From Jacaranda mimosifolia (lineage: Eukaryota > Streptophyta > Magnoliopsida > Lamiales > Bignoniaceae), in NCBI GenBank assembly GCA_018894105.1, contig CM032117.1:27632501-27696500 (forward strand): a DNA stretch of 64,000 nucleotides, in the 5' to 3' direction. Both the position numbers and the translations under genes were made by a program. Below, piece after piece: positions 1-12,441 of the stretch; within the stretch, counting starts at the first letter, position 1; each line of letters begins with the position of its first letter. The notes beneath the pieces are model-generated. The model was given only the letters and a program-made list of their open reading frames with translations. It was not told the origin of the DNA and searched no databases.

Positions 1-727
1 TTGTGTCCTGCTCATGGAGCAATAAGGATGGTGTAGCTTCTTTGTTTAGGTTGGGCTATTGTTCGAGCTGAACGAGCCATCTGCATTTCTTCCCAAACTG
101 TGATCGGTTGAGTTAAACCATTCCACCAGAGCAGAATTGATTGAGGCGATATCGGGCTTTCGAGCCGACAATCACAACACCGAGCTAGTAGCTAGTTGAA
201 GTTTTGAATTTGATAATCCTTGTTTATTGAACTTGTTATTACCTATTTTCTTGATACATTTCTATACCGTATGTTATTTGACGATTTGTTGAGTTGATTC
301 TTCGTTGACAGATCCCTAATGCTTTTTATTATGAATATTCCTCACTAAGTCCATTGGACTTACCTCCTGTATTTCATTAATTTTCTCATACATGAATAGG
401 TGGTGAATTGGAACTTCAGGCTTGGATCGGCGATTACATTTTGCAAATAGAGAAATGTTTGTATATGCTTATGGGTACTCTCAGACATTTTTTATATTTT
501 AGGAATATTATGATATGTGAGGTTTGCAGCATGTTTGAACAATGAATGATGGGATCTGTTATGGCAAGTAATTTGTACTTTTGTTAAAGTTGTTTAAGAT
601 GAAATCTGCTGCTATTTCTGATAAGTTAGAAAAGTTTGTAATGGGCTTATTGATTGTTTATGGGTTAAGAATTAAGACTGAATTGAGTAGCATCTTAGCT
701 AGGGGCCATCCCGAGCGGGGCGTTGCA
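1..727 (+). repeat. 5' LTR, 3' portion only (truncated by window)
   Basis: Matches 4681-5395 with scattered substitutions. The copy here keeps a 13-bp stretch (after the words ccattggactt, near 361-373) that the other LTR lacks. It ends in TTGCA just before the primer-binding site. The LTR start lies upstream of the window. Confidence 0.85.
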
Positions 728-731
728 GAGG

Positions 732-742
732 TGGTATCAGAG
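732..742 (+). other. Primer-binding site (initiator tRNA-Met type)
   Basis: TGGTATCAGAG, four bases after the LTR end. This is the standard plant LTR-retrotransposon complement of the 3' end of initiator tRNA-Met. Confidence 0.85.
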
Positions 743-895
743 TCTAAGTGTGTCGATGACCTAGGCATTTGGTTACATTAGGATTTGTGATTGACCTTAT
801 GTTTAGGTTAGTTTGAATATGAATTTTAGGTATTTTTGCATATTAGGAGTTTTTATATGATTTGAGGATTTAAGATGAATTTGATCAATTGACGT

Positions 896-1706
896 TAGGG
901 CAGTAAATAGATATTCAAAAATTCATTTACTGTTCGTATTCATATCCATTTATACAAAATTTATCCGCATCCATTTAAAGCGAATATTATCCGTATTCGA
1001 TTAGTAGATATCTGATTATAAATGGATGCATATATGGTAAATACGTATCCGATCCGTTTAATATCCGATCCGAATATATATTTATTAAATAATATATTAT
1101 TTATATTTTTCAATAAAAATCTCATAATCCATATATGTATATATAAAAATTATAATTGAAGAATTGAGAAGAAAAAGAATAAATTTAAAATTTTATTGTA
1201 ATATAGAGAAAAAATTGAAGAATAAAGCTAATCAACATAATTATTATTGGTTGACTTTATAATTAATATACTTAAATCCCATTATTATTATTAATAAGTA
1301 CTATTAATCAATTATAAAGTCAATTATTAATTAAAAATTATGCTATTTGTTCGATTGCTTTCATTTTAATGAAATTATATAGTTTTTTTATTAATTAAAA
1401 TATGTATTTGTTATAAGTTCATAGATTCACATATTGGATATTCGTAAATGAATATCTAAATAATTATCATCGAATATGAATATAAAATAATAATTCAAAT
1501 ACGGATATATTTAATAAAATATGAATGCATCTGAATAATTATAATCGAATACGGATATATCTGAATCCAACTGATATTCGACGGATACAACTTTTGATAT
1601 CATTTTTAAATATCCGTCAAATTCGTATCCGAATATTCGAAAAGTTAAATGGATACGAATATGGAAACAGTGTATCCGATCCGTTTAATATCCGTTTACA
1701 CCCCTA
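896..1706. mobile_element. hAT-like MITE inside the LARD interior
   Basis: Imperfect terminal inverted repeats of about 50 bp: the left end reads TAGGGCAGTAAAT and the right end, reversed, TAGGGGTGTAAAC; both continue with related atatccg/cggat-rich sequence. The flanks are attgacgt and gttgacgt (7 of 8 match); the identical stretch ttgacgttagg can also be read as an 11-bp duplication because the TIR start overlaps it. The roughly 810-bp interior is AT-rich with no coding potential. An 8-bp TSD with TAGGGGTG termini suggests hAT; the 11-bp reading would suit Mutator. Confidence 0.65.
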
Positions 1707-2432
1707 GTTGACGTTAGGAAGATGAGTTTATGTACTGCAAGATGCTTATAGGATTTGTCATACACTGTAGAATGATTAAGACTTATGTATCCTTGAGTTT
1801 GGTTTACTCCCATATGATCCTTCTATTCCTTTTATTCTTAGAAGTTTAGAAGAATTAGAGTTGATGGATTTACTGGAGATTAAGCTTGAATTGGAAATCA
1901 TCTAAGATCCAAACACTTGGGATAAGGAAACCTGAGTTATTGTGGGATTTGATCCTAGGATATGATTCTTAAAATGTGGAATTTTCAGTTAATGGAGACT
2001 AAGTTTGATTTTGAAAATGCTTAAGATGTGTATGCTTGAGGGAAGGAATACCTGAGTTATGTCAGGATATAATTTTGGAATATGAACTTTTGGGATAATG
2101 CTCGACGTTAAGGAAGTGAGTATCTTAGGACAAACAAATTCTTACTGTGTACTTACAGAAGGAAAATTTGGTTATGTTGAGATATAGGTCCTAAAAGAGG
2201 AAAAGGAAAAATCTTCTAAGATAGTGCCAGAAGCAATGGAAGAAAGTTCGCTAGCGAGGCGCACAACTCAAGAGATACGATGCGTCTGAGGGGCATGAAA
2301 ATGCATCGGGACTTGAAGGAGCAATTCTGGTAGAATGTAATGAAGGAAGAATATAGATTGATTGACCGAATCTACTTATTTTCTGCCAATCGGAACAATA
2401 TTCAGATGAGAATTTGGGGACCAGATTCTTTT

Positions 2433-2444
2433 AAGGGGGAGGAG
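2433..2444 (+). other. Polypurine tract of the LARD-like element
   Basis: AAGGGGGAGGAG lies directly before the 3' LTR start TGTTAACAC. It is the plus-strand primer position for reverse transcription. Confidence 0.75.
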
Positions 2445-3772
2445 TGTTAACACATCCAAATTTTGGTATTTTGGAAAATAAGTATTTAGAAATCAAGATT
2501 TTGATTGGTCGAATTTTAGGGCTCGAAAAAATAGATGAAAAGGACTTAATTGCAAAATTTTTAAAAGTTTTAGGGTCAAAATGGAACTTAGGAAGACTTG
2601 ATTGGACCACAATTTGAAGTTTTGTGGGTTTGCATGGAATTAGTTTAGGTTAAAAAGAGGTCAAAATGAGGCACTCATATAGTTAGGGGTTGAATTGAAG
2701 TTGATAGCTTTGGAGGACCTAATTGAACTCTGAACCAATTTTAGGGGTTAATCTGCGATTAAGGAAAATGCCATATTATAAAAATTGGAAATTTTCATTT
2801 TCACCCCATATTCATCACCATCTTCACCTACGTATCCTCGAAGCTCCATCTCCGGCGAATCTCTCTAGCGAGCCAAAACTTGCCAAACCAAACCAACTAC
2901 TCTCTTCTTCTCCTCACAGCGAGCACTCTGGTGCCAAGAACTGCCACCAATGGCTGACAGAATGGCCAAAATTTGAAGTTCAAAACTCGACACGGCAGCA
3001 ACCAATGGTCACGACCTTCCCAACAGCTGAACTCATGGACGGAGGGTGGATTATGATGGGCTCAGCTCAGGGAATGTATTGATAGCTTCAATGGCGGAAA
3101 CAGACCACCACCGGCAATGGAATCAAAAGAAAACAGTGCGGCGGTGAGTGGTGGCGCTAAGTGGTTGAAGCTAAAATTGAAGGCTTTCCCAATGATAATT
3201 GGTAAAATTAACATGGGGTTTTGGTTAGTTGAGCTAAAAGGTGTGTTTTGGTGGTGATATTGGATTTTTCCAGCCACAGTAGCGTGGCGTCGGAGCTGGG
3301 ACAGAATCTGCAGCTCTCCGCGACAATCATGATAGTATCCTCAGTTCGTGGGTTCGATATTCGGGTTGAGAAATACTGGGTAATGATCGTGTTTGAGGCT
3401 TTAAGATTTGGTATTGTTAAAATTCGTATGAATTTTGTATTTTGGAAGAAATGTCAATAAATATGTATCAAATGTTGATAAATATGGACATGCATCGATG
3501 TTGTATGATTTAGTGGACCTGGATCTGTATTAATATATGTTAACTTTGAGATTAATTGAGTTTATTGAGTAAGAAAACCTTTAATTTAGAAATTTAAGAC
3601 CTAAGTGGAAATAATCTGGGTAATTAACATATCTCGACCATTTATTTTGATTTGGGATACCGATATAAGGCTAAAAATATGTCATTGAGGACTAGTTTCT
3701 ATTCCGTTATTAGACTTGATATGAAAATAGGGATTACTTTGAAAATAATGACTTTATTAGCCATTTTAGGCC

Positions 3773-3868
3773 GATAGTACCATTTAAGCTTTAAAACTAT
3801 TGTATTAGTTAGTATTAGTTGATAGTACCATTTAAGCTTTAAAACTACTGTATTAGTCGAGTAATTAG
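3773..3868. repeat. 48-bp tandem duplication in the LTR
   Basis: Two nearly identical 48-bp units, each starting gatagtaccatttaagctt, at 3773 and 3821. Confidence 0.8.
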
Positions 3869-4361
3869 TAAATAATATAACTGTGATTAATAGGGTTGAA
3901 TGAGAATTTTGACAGTGAATCTACTTTTTTAGTTAGGTGACGAAGGAGGGGGTTCCTGCGGACCAATAGACTACTGATTGAGGTTGCAGTTTTTTGAGAC
4001 TATGGAGGTGAGGGTCTAACCTCCTATGTGTTATTTTTTGTATGCCCTGTGAGGGTTTGCCAATCTGGCACTTTCTTTTATCTATATGTTATCGTGATAA
4101 ACCCCTGTGAAGGTTTCCTGTTTCTATTTTGTACTTGCTCTTATTTGTTGAAATCATACTTCCATGAGTACATGTACTTGTTATTGGAATCGTACTCACT
4201 TGTGATTTCATTTGTTATTCGTTAATTGACATGTATACCCCTGTGAGGGTTATTTCTGGATTGCAATCTACTATAAGTTTGGTCTTGTTCATTCTAGCGT
4301 CCAGAACTTTCATTTGTTAATTATTGATGTCTCGTTATCTATTTATCCTGTATCTGTTACC

Positions 4362-4472
4362 GATCCATTATGTTGATCCCAACTGTTAAGCTCGGGACGA
4401 TCCGTTATGTTGATCCCAGTTGTTAAGCTCGGGACAATCCATTATGTTGATTCCAACTATTAAGTTCGGGAT
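4362..4472. repeat. 37-bp tandem repeat, three copies
   Basis: Units at 4362-4398, 4399-4435 and 4436-4472 share the core ttatgttgatcccaactgtt, followed by aagctcgggac, with a few changes. A GACT/GATT-rich low-complexity tract follows at 4487-4603. Confidence 0.85.
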
Positions 4473-5395
4473 AAGACGTTATGTGGATTGACTGACTAAC
4501 TGATTAACTATCTGATCGATTGACTGTCTACTTGACTGACTGACTGACTGACTGATTGTCTAACTGATTGCCTAATTGACTGACTGACTAATTGACTGGC
4601 TGGTATAAGGAGAATCTAATATGCCTGTCATGTTTTGATTCATTAGACGGCATATGATATTTAGGTTTGTTTTGTTTCATTTGTGTCCTGCTCATGGAGC
4701 AATAAGGATGGTGTAGCTTCTTTGTTTAGGTTGGGCAGTTGCACGAGCCGAATGAGCCGTCTGTATTTTCTCCCGAACTGTGATCGGTTGAGATGGACCT
4801 TTCCCCCCGAGCAGAATCGATTGAGACGATACCAAGCCTTTCGAGCCGACAGTCACAACACCGAGCTAGTAGCTGGTTGAAGTTTTGAATTTGATAATCC
4901 TTGTTTACTGAACTTGTTATTACATATTTTCTTGATACGTTTCTGTAATGTATGTTATTTGACGATCTGTTGAGTTGATTCTTCGTCAACGGATCCCTAC
5001 TACTTATTATTATGAATATCCCTCACTAAGTCCATTGGACTTCATTAATTTTCTCATATAGGAATCGTTGGTGAATTGGAACTTCAGGCTTGGATCGACA
5101 ATTACATTTTGTAAATGGAGAAATGTTTGTATATGCTTATGGGTACTCTCGGACATTTTTTATATTTTAGGAATATTATGATATGTGAGGTTTGCAGCAT
5201 GTTTGAACAATGAATGATGGGATCTGTTATGGCAGGTAGTTTGTACTTTTGTCAAAGTTGTATAAGATGAAATCCGCTGCTATTTCTGATAAGTTTGAAA
5301 AGTTTGTTATGGGCCTATTGATTTTTTATGGGTTAAGAATTAAGACTGAACTGAGTAGCATCTCAGCTAGGGGCCATCTCGAGCGGGGTGCTACA

Positions 5396-8132
5396 TATTT
5401 AATTTTTTATGTTGTATTTTATTTGTTTTATTAAAATAATAGTGTATGAATTGTTTACTTTAAATCAAAATAATGTAATAAACATAATATTAAGTTTCAA
5501 TTTCAATTGCAATCAATAACAACACAAACAATATATATTTTTGATAACAAAGCTTTATTTGTATTTTTTTAATAGGATTTTGATACTTATTGTGCGTGAT
5601 TCTAAATAATTTATCTATCTATATATATATAATCTAAAATCATATATACTAATTAAAATAACACAAGTTTAAAAGATTTAAAATTAATAAAATACAAACA
5701 AATTCTATTACAATTAAAGAGAATTTTAAAAATCTAATCGACTAGGTAAATGGCCATTATCTGCCAAGCTGAAAAAGGGAAAAAAAAGGCAAAAAATCTT
5801 TCACGCGCAACAATAGCCAGTTGTTTGCAAAAAATGTTGGTTGATTTAGACTTGGCGATTTAATTTAAAGATGTAAAGAATTGAAGATAAAAAAGTGTAA
5901 TAAAATGAATGTTGTAACTCTTTAAGATATGAATTATATTTAATTTAATTAATCCTATTTTATTCTCGATGACCATAAATTGCATTTAATTTAAGCGAAT
6001 TTATAATGGTAGACTTTTGAATTAATTATAATTTTTATTTAATATATTCTAAAAAAATATAATAATAAATGGGGACTGAATAATATTTGCAAAAGTCCCC
6101 GCATTCATTGGATGAGAAAATGGGTACAAAATTCTCCTCCTTGTTAAATATGGAGGAGGGTATGGAGATTGATTTGGAAAACAAAAATGAGCATGGGGAT
6201 ATGTAATTCCCTACCCATCCTTCCTATTGCCATCCGTACGTGCTGCAGTAGTACACTTCCAATTTACAATGCTACGACGTGCCTTAAATTACAATTAACA
6301 GGATGCGTACTGCTACAGTCGTATTTTTTGTGTAATGCAATTTAAAAACATGCTACTGCCGGGCGCCTTCTGTTTTTTTTTTTCTTTTTCCGTATATATA
6401 TTTTGGATAAGTTTTATTTGAACTAGTGTATTGTTAATTGACTATACATATTTCATTTGAATTAATTAACATAACAAATATTTTATCTGAACTAATTTAG
6501 TGTTAATTAATTAAAGTAGTCTACTTTTTTGCATTGTTTCAGTTCTCTATCAATATATACATAAATAAATCTAAAATTCTTGGATAAATTTTATTAACTT
6601 AACCCTCTTATTCTATAGAAATAAAGTTAAAATATTAATGTTTTGTAATATTATAACATGCAATTAAATTCTAAAGATATGAATTTTAATGATTCATTAT
6701 GTTCAACTCCTTGCGCAACTTAAAGCTCATAGATCTCTGTTTTGATACTTGTATCCAATACAAAGTTGCAAAAGCTACATAAAATTTTAGTTACAAAATT
6801 AAAAAAAAAAAAAGATATTGTCTAAAATATGATTAAAAAATTAGGACTAAAGAATTAAATTCTTTAGCTCACTAAATCAGGATTTTTTGTCTTGCTTATA
6901 ATAATTGTTCTTCTTCCTTTATAAACTTCTTTCCGTCCTGTTTTTATTATCTTGATTTTTTTGATTTTTTCTTCCCTTCTTTTCTTTTCTATTTCTTCTA
7001 ATTTTTTTCCTTCTTCCTCTCTCTCTCTCTCTCTCTGTCCCCTTTGTTTCTTTCGTATGTGGTAGCCAAAAAATATGAAATGAAAGAGGTCAACCACATC
7101 ATATATATATAGATAGATAGATATTCGAGATAGCTCTGTGAATAATCTTATACGTTCCTGTGAAGCCTATTATATTCCCAAGAACGTGAAGGAGTGCTGT
7201 GAAGGAAGCAAAATCAAAATGCATTGGGAAGGAGTGCAGTGGAGCACGTCTTGCTAATTAGTAATTAAGTTAAAATCACAGTCAGAAGGCAGCACCATGC
7301 ATATATGATAAGTGGCAAGTGCACCAGGACTTCTGCCTAGCTGGGGTGGAACTTGGAAGGACCATATATATATATATAGTCAAAATCTGACTTTCTTTTT
7401 TTTCATTTACTATAATAAAATTTATATATCTAAATATATGAAACTTGAATACATAAAATCTTCGTAAGACAATTTTATAGTAATTAACGAAACTGATATA
7501 GCTATGTTACTCATGTTGATAAAAAGTTAAATCTGTCTCTAATCTATGGTTCCCTTTTAAAGTTTGTTGTACGTGTGACTGAAATACAGAAGAAATTAAC
7601 AATAGCAAACGGAATCCTTGTAACAAAAAGCAAATACATTCTTTTGTATGGAAAACTTGGGGAGAGAGAGACAAATAGAAGGGGAGAGAGAACCTAAACA
7701 AATAAGAGATCATCGAAAGAGTCAGTCGATATTGAGCACAAATTCTGATAATTGTACAACTGTATTTCTTTTAATTCTATGTATCATATCTTTCTATCAA
7801 TCTTTTCCTTATTATAAAAATACAATCGAACAAACAAATTTGAGAAAGGCAATAAATCAAAATTCAAACCAAGACTTTAAAAAGTTCCAAAAAATTAAAG
7901 TTATAAATAAAGAATAACATATTTTTTTGCTTTCTACGCTGCAATTTTGGCTCCCAACAAGAAGACGGAGAAGAAAATCTTAGAAAGACCCTAACAATTG
8001 CTAAAACAATTGAAAAGATAGCTATAATAGTGGGGAGAAGTGGAATGAGCGGGAAAGGAATTATACATAACAGGAGATGAATAATGAGTGGGAAAAGCTA
8101 TTCTGATTAGTAGGGAGGGTTAAGTGTTAGTT
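5396..8132. other. AT-rich intergenic sequence, no gene seen
   Basis: About 2.7 kb without a supportable exon. It holds a (CT)n run at 7017-7036 within a pyrimidine-rich tract (6940-7045), a short TA/GATA microsatellite near 7101-7122 and a TA run near 7365-7378. Short open frames here are compositional. Confidence 0.6.
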
Positions 8133-9276
8133 GGTTTTTCTATATTCATATACCCATAATTTTAACTTATTATTATGTATTTACTTTTTAATCATTGATA
8201 TTTAGATGATTTAGTCTTCATCTTAGAATCAACATAAATTAAAAAAACCATTTGATTCTTTAAGAAGCCACATCCGCCATAATCAAATTAATAGAAATAA
8301 AAATTAAATTATAACCTTTAATAACTTAAGAGTTAACTATCTACATCCATGAGACGTGATATATTTATAAAAAGATTCAAAATTATGAAAAAATTACAAA
8401 CACCCTTAATTGTTAAAATTCCTATCTTTAAATATAAAAATATATAAATATGTGTACTGCATATACATATCTATACATACATATATACACATATAACAAA
8501 CCCCTCACCCCACCCCAACCCCAACCCCCAAGCCGTGCGGCTGGATCTGGCCGGCCATTGGCAGCTGGCCAGGCGGTCGGATCTGGCCGAAAATTGCCAG
8601 CAACCGGCGGCCACTGACTTGGCTGGGGCGGTGCGGGGGACGCAGTGGGAAGAGGGAGGCGGCTGGAAGAAGAAGATTTCTTCTTTTTCCTTTTCATTTT
8701 TTCTTTTCTAGATTTTGAATTATTTGTTTTTCCAATAGATAGATTTAATTAAAGATTTTAAATATGCATGTGTATACATATATAAATATTTAAAAGTTTT
8801 TTAATATTTTTTTTGATAGAATTTTATGGTATTTTCAACATTCACCAAAGGAGGTCAATTTTGTCATTTTATTTTTTTAATTTTTGATTAATTTTTAAAA
8901 TTTTAAAAGGTATGGATACTTTTTTATTTTTTATATAAGAGGTATGTATAAAATTGTTATTTTACAAATTTCATCAACTTTATTGATGGATCATTGACAC
9001 TAGGGGTATTTGTAATTTCTTTATAAATATAAATATTTTTTATAAATAAGCTAAATCTTAGAGGGTGTAGATAATTAATTCTTAAATTATTAAAGGATAC
9101 AATTTAATTTTTATTTTTATTAATTTAATTAATGTGGAGATGGTTCCTAAGAGAACCATAGCTTTTCAATTTATGTTGGATTTTTGGTGGAGATTAAATC
9201 ATCTATATCAATTATTAAAAACTGGATACCTGACAATAAGCTAAAATCATGGGTACATGACCCTAGAAAAGCCCTT
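8133..9276. mobile_element. MULE-like non-autonomous element with long TIRs and GC-rich core
   Basis: About 270 bp at the left (8133-8405) matches the reverse complement of about 280 bp at the right (8998-9276); shared blocks include the 8224-8240 region with aacataaatt, the 8290-8330 block aaataaaaattaaatt, and tacaaacaccc/tacaaataccc at the inner ends. The outermost bases read ggtttttcta and gggcttttcta. The flanks gtgttagtt and ggtttagtt match in 7 of 9, compatible with a decayed 9-bp Mutator-type TSD. TIRs longer than 100 bp favour Mutator. Between the TIRs, 8500-8690 is strikingly GC-rich compared with its surroundings. Exact ends are uncertain by several bases. Confidence 0.65.
8500..8690. 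other. GC-rich core of the MULE-like element, possible captured sequence
   Basis: A C-rich run (cccctcaccccaccccaacc) is followed by ggctggatctggccggcc-type sequence. The - strand can be read as a proline/serine-rich peptide, but nothing in it is recognisable as a domain. Capture of host sequence, as in Pack-MULEs, is an inference from the composition break alone. Confidence 0.4.
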
Positions 9277-9657
9277 GGTTTAGTTACGTATATTCCTTTT
9301 GGCTTATTTAAAAGGTAAATCACAATTTAATATAGTAGTATAAAAATCGTTACTTTATAAATACAAGGTGTCTTTTTTCTAAAAATAGAATAAATTACAT
9401 TTTTTATATAAAAAAGCCTTACCCTAGAGATTTCAATGAGATACAATTGTTAATTAAATAAAAAGTATTAAAAATTATTTTGTTGTGAAGGAAAAAAAAG
9501 GAGATATTAACAATTATCGTGACTAAAATTATTCTCCTAATTATTGCTTATATTTGTAGATAATCTCAATTAATATCTGGGAAATAAAAATTCATTAGTA
9601 AAAATAATTAAATATTTGAATAATTTAATAAGTCGTGTCATATAATGGTAACATAAA

Positions 9658-12441
9658 TGTAACATCCCGAAATTTTATGATTATATAATTTAAAATTTTA
9701 TTATTTTCAATATTTGATGAAATTTAATTATTCTTTCATATTATTATTTTATTTAAATTTCTTGGGGCCAATTTGTAATATTTGAAGACTTAATTGAATA
9801 AATTAGAGAAGCTTAGGGGCTTGAATGGTATTTTTCTAGTAAACTATGACCTGTATGCTATTTTAGTTACTTAAAGACTTAAGTGAATTAACTTAATTAG
9901 ACTAAGGATTCAATTGCAATTTTACAAAATTAGATTTACAAAAAACAGCTTGTTCCTTCATTCTTTTCATTTCTTCACTATTCACTTTATTCTTCCTTTC
10001 TTCTCTTCACTGCAACCACCAACCCTTCCACGGCGAGCTTCCACCGGCAGCCAAATTCACCAACCAAACCAACCATCTTCTTCTCCTCCTCCTCACCAGT
10101 TCCACGGCAACACCACCATACCTGGTTGAAAAACTTTTGGCGAGTTACCGCGAGAAAGGGACCGAGAGAGAGTTCACAGTGGGTTAGTGGGTTTGTGATT
10201 TTCCAGCGGCCAAATTCAATTTTGAGGCTATAGTTGGGAAGAGCTAAGAAAGAGGATCACGGTGGTGGGTTTGCATGAGAGATCAGAGCAACGGCGGCGA
10301 TGGAAATTGGAGAGAAATAGGTGGCGGCGAGGAAACCCATTTGGTGGCTGTTGAGCTCCATTGAGGGTGGTCTAGGCTGAGGAACTAGAAATTGATTACG
10401 GGGTTGGATTCAGGAGCTCGAGAGGAATATTTTAGTGGTGACCGCAAGATTTTTCGGCGGCAGCAAATGACGGCGCTCTGGCGGTGCTCCAACAACCCCA
10501 AACCAATTTTTTCTCCTCGTTTCGACGATCGCAGTGGTGTTCTTGGTTTGTGATTCCGAGGCCAAGATAAGCAATTTGGGTAATAGAGGGTTGCGGATTA
10601 AACTTTAGTTGGTTGTACCTTGATATATATATATATGCATATGTTGTACTTTCCATTTTAAGCCATGTATTTATGCTAAGAATGAGAATACTGGGATGAT
10701 TGGTATATATCTATATATATGTGTGTGTGTGTGTGTGTACATTTCCTGTGCATTTGATTAGGGTTAATTATGTGGGAATGAGACTATGTTGTGTGGATTA
10801 AGTTATGTTATTATGACCTTGTAATTTAGATTAAGATCATGCTATTTTGGAACTAATATAGACTATCATGACTAATTCAGGAATAGTTGATATTAGGATG
10901 AGTGCGTATATAGCACCTATTGAACTTATATCATCGTATTGATTGATAAATTAATAATGTTAGAATGCTTGATGCAATTCTAGAAGGCTTAGTGTTGAAT
11001 AGGAATTTTGACTATGGGATTATTCCTCTGATTAGGTGAAGAAGAAATGGGTCCTGATGATCAGTAGATTGCGAGTTGATATTTGTTTTGCTGAAACTAC
11101 AAGAGGTGAGGGTCTGCCAGTCTAGCACCTTTTATACCTATCGTTTTGTTAACAAACCCTTGTGAGCGTTAGAATTGTTTGCTTACCATACTCTATAAGT
11201 CGTTGCTTTCCCCTATGTGGGATCTACCAATTGGTTCTTGCTTGTATGTGTTACTCCATGATATCGTTGAACCTGTTAGGTTCTGCTTATTTGATATCTG
11301 TTCAAATTGCTGTTATCATTGTTAATTGTCGAACCCTGTGAGGTTCTTTTGATTTGAAACTGCCTAATATGTTACCATTTTTCAAAAATGATCTTGATAT
11401 TTATGAAAATGATATTTGAAATGGTCTGGTAGACCTAATTTTGTCAAAAGCCTTCTTAATCTGTTCATATGCTTTGTTATTGAAATAGGCCTTAGCGGCT
11501 ATTGTTGAATAGTGTTTATGTCACTACTTTAAAAGTTAAATTGTTATCTGTTGGCATTAAACCATTCAACTCATGGGGATGCCCTTGGGAAGTTCAACCC
11601 GGAGGGATGCCACGGGAAGTTGGGCTCGGGGCTAGGTTCAAAAAGACGGCCGGTCGATACGGATCGACGGTGTTAGATCTCTCGACTAGTACCCACCTAC
11701 GATCCTGACTTACAAGTAGCTGGAGGTAGCAAATTATGAGTGGAGGGATCGGGCATGCTGTCGACCATGCCATAAAAGCAAGTTGTTACACGCCGAGCTG
11801 TGTGCTCAAGCAAATGGAGAAAAAAGGAGAAATTTTTCATGTTCAAGTTAAATGCTATTGTAAAGTTATAAAGAGAAATTTCTCATGCTCAAGTTAAGTG
11901 CTATTGAAAAAGTTATCCTATATTCATCAAGGAATAATAAGGAAGGATGCCAACAGACCAGCTAAATGTTTACATGTTCCAAGTTTTTATGAGTATAAAT
12001 TCTGATTTCTATCAATCATGAACTGATTACCTGATTACTATCAATAACTTTGTTCATTGCTATTGAAATTTAATAACTTCTCCTCTATCTCCTATTATGT
12101 GTTTCTCTCACTGAGTCCTTAAAACTCACCCTCTTTGTTATTCCTTATTTTTTTTCTAAACAAGCCTAAGTGAGAAGCAGGAGCCAGGCTTTGGTTGGAC
12201 AATTTATTTTGTAATAGATTAGGTGTTGCGATTGTGCATATAGCCTACACCTGATTGAGGCATGATATAAGAAATGTTATGTGAATGTTATATTGAACTT
12301 AAGATGCTGGATTGTACATATTTCGTTCAGAGAAGCGATCTTTTAGGTTAGTGTAAATGTTTGCTCTTTTATTGATTGTATGGCAAAGCTTGAACAGAGT
12401 AGCGCTTTGGCTTAGGTGTTGTCCAGAGTAGGGGCGCTACA
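9658..12441 (+). mobile_element. Solo LTR, about 2.8 kb
   Basis: Starts TGTAACATCCC and ends GGGGCGCTACA, with the 5-bp direct repeat ATAAA on both sides (9653-9657 and 12442-12446). No second LTR, primer site or internal region is present. This is the footprint left when the two LTRs of an element recombine. Its ends and internal landmarks, such as gaggtgagggtct near 11105 and a CTCACTGAGTC block about 330 bp before the 3' end, resemble the LTRs at 2445-5395 and 46989-49944. The short open frames inside (for example 9914-10129) are not genes. A (GT)n run lies at 10721-10738. Confidence 0.85.

Larger units (their letters stand above)
1..5395 (+). mobile_element. Large non-autonomous LTR retrotransposon (LARD-like), 5' end outside window
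   Basis: The segment 1-727 is repeated at about 4681-5395, so the two are the 3' parts of a pair of LTRs. A primer-binding site follows the first copy (732-742) and a purine tract precedes the second LTR (2433-2444). The internal region is only about 1.7 kb and holds no gag or pol motif in any frame, and half of that is an inserted MITE. Long LTRs with a short non-coding interior and an initiator-Met primer site fit a large retrotransposon derivative mobilised by a gypsy partner; that partner is inferred. The left TSD lies outside the window. Confidence is high for the LTR structure and moderate for the class. Confidence 0.82.
2445..5395 (+). repeat. 3' LTR of the LARD-like element (about 2.95 kb)
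   Basis: Begins TGTTAACACATCC after the purine tract and ends GGGGTGCTACA, giving TG...CA ends. The length of 2951 bp is long for an LTR. Open frames inside (for example the proline-rich stretch 2723-3082) are not conserved proteins. It contains a 48-bp tandem duplication at 3773-3868, three 37-bp repeats at 4362-4472, and a GACT-rich tract at 4487-4603. Confidence 0.82.

Noticed and set aside
2723..3082. Open frame of 119 residues on the + strand
   Set aside because: Inside the LARD LTR and without a recognisable motif; long LTRs often hold chance frames.
6864..7097. Lysine/glutamate-rich frame on the - strand
   Set aside because: It is a translation of a pyrimidine-rich tract with a (CT)n microsatellite.
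8428..8697. Proline-rich open frame on the - strand
   Set aside because: Sits on the GC-rich core between MULE-like TIRs; no start context or domain supports a gene.
9914..10129. Open frame with proline-rich peptide on the + strand
   Set aside because: It lies inside a solo LTR with exact ends and TSD; the peptide has no known domain and the frame follows from C-rich composition.
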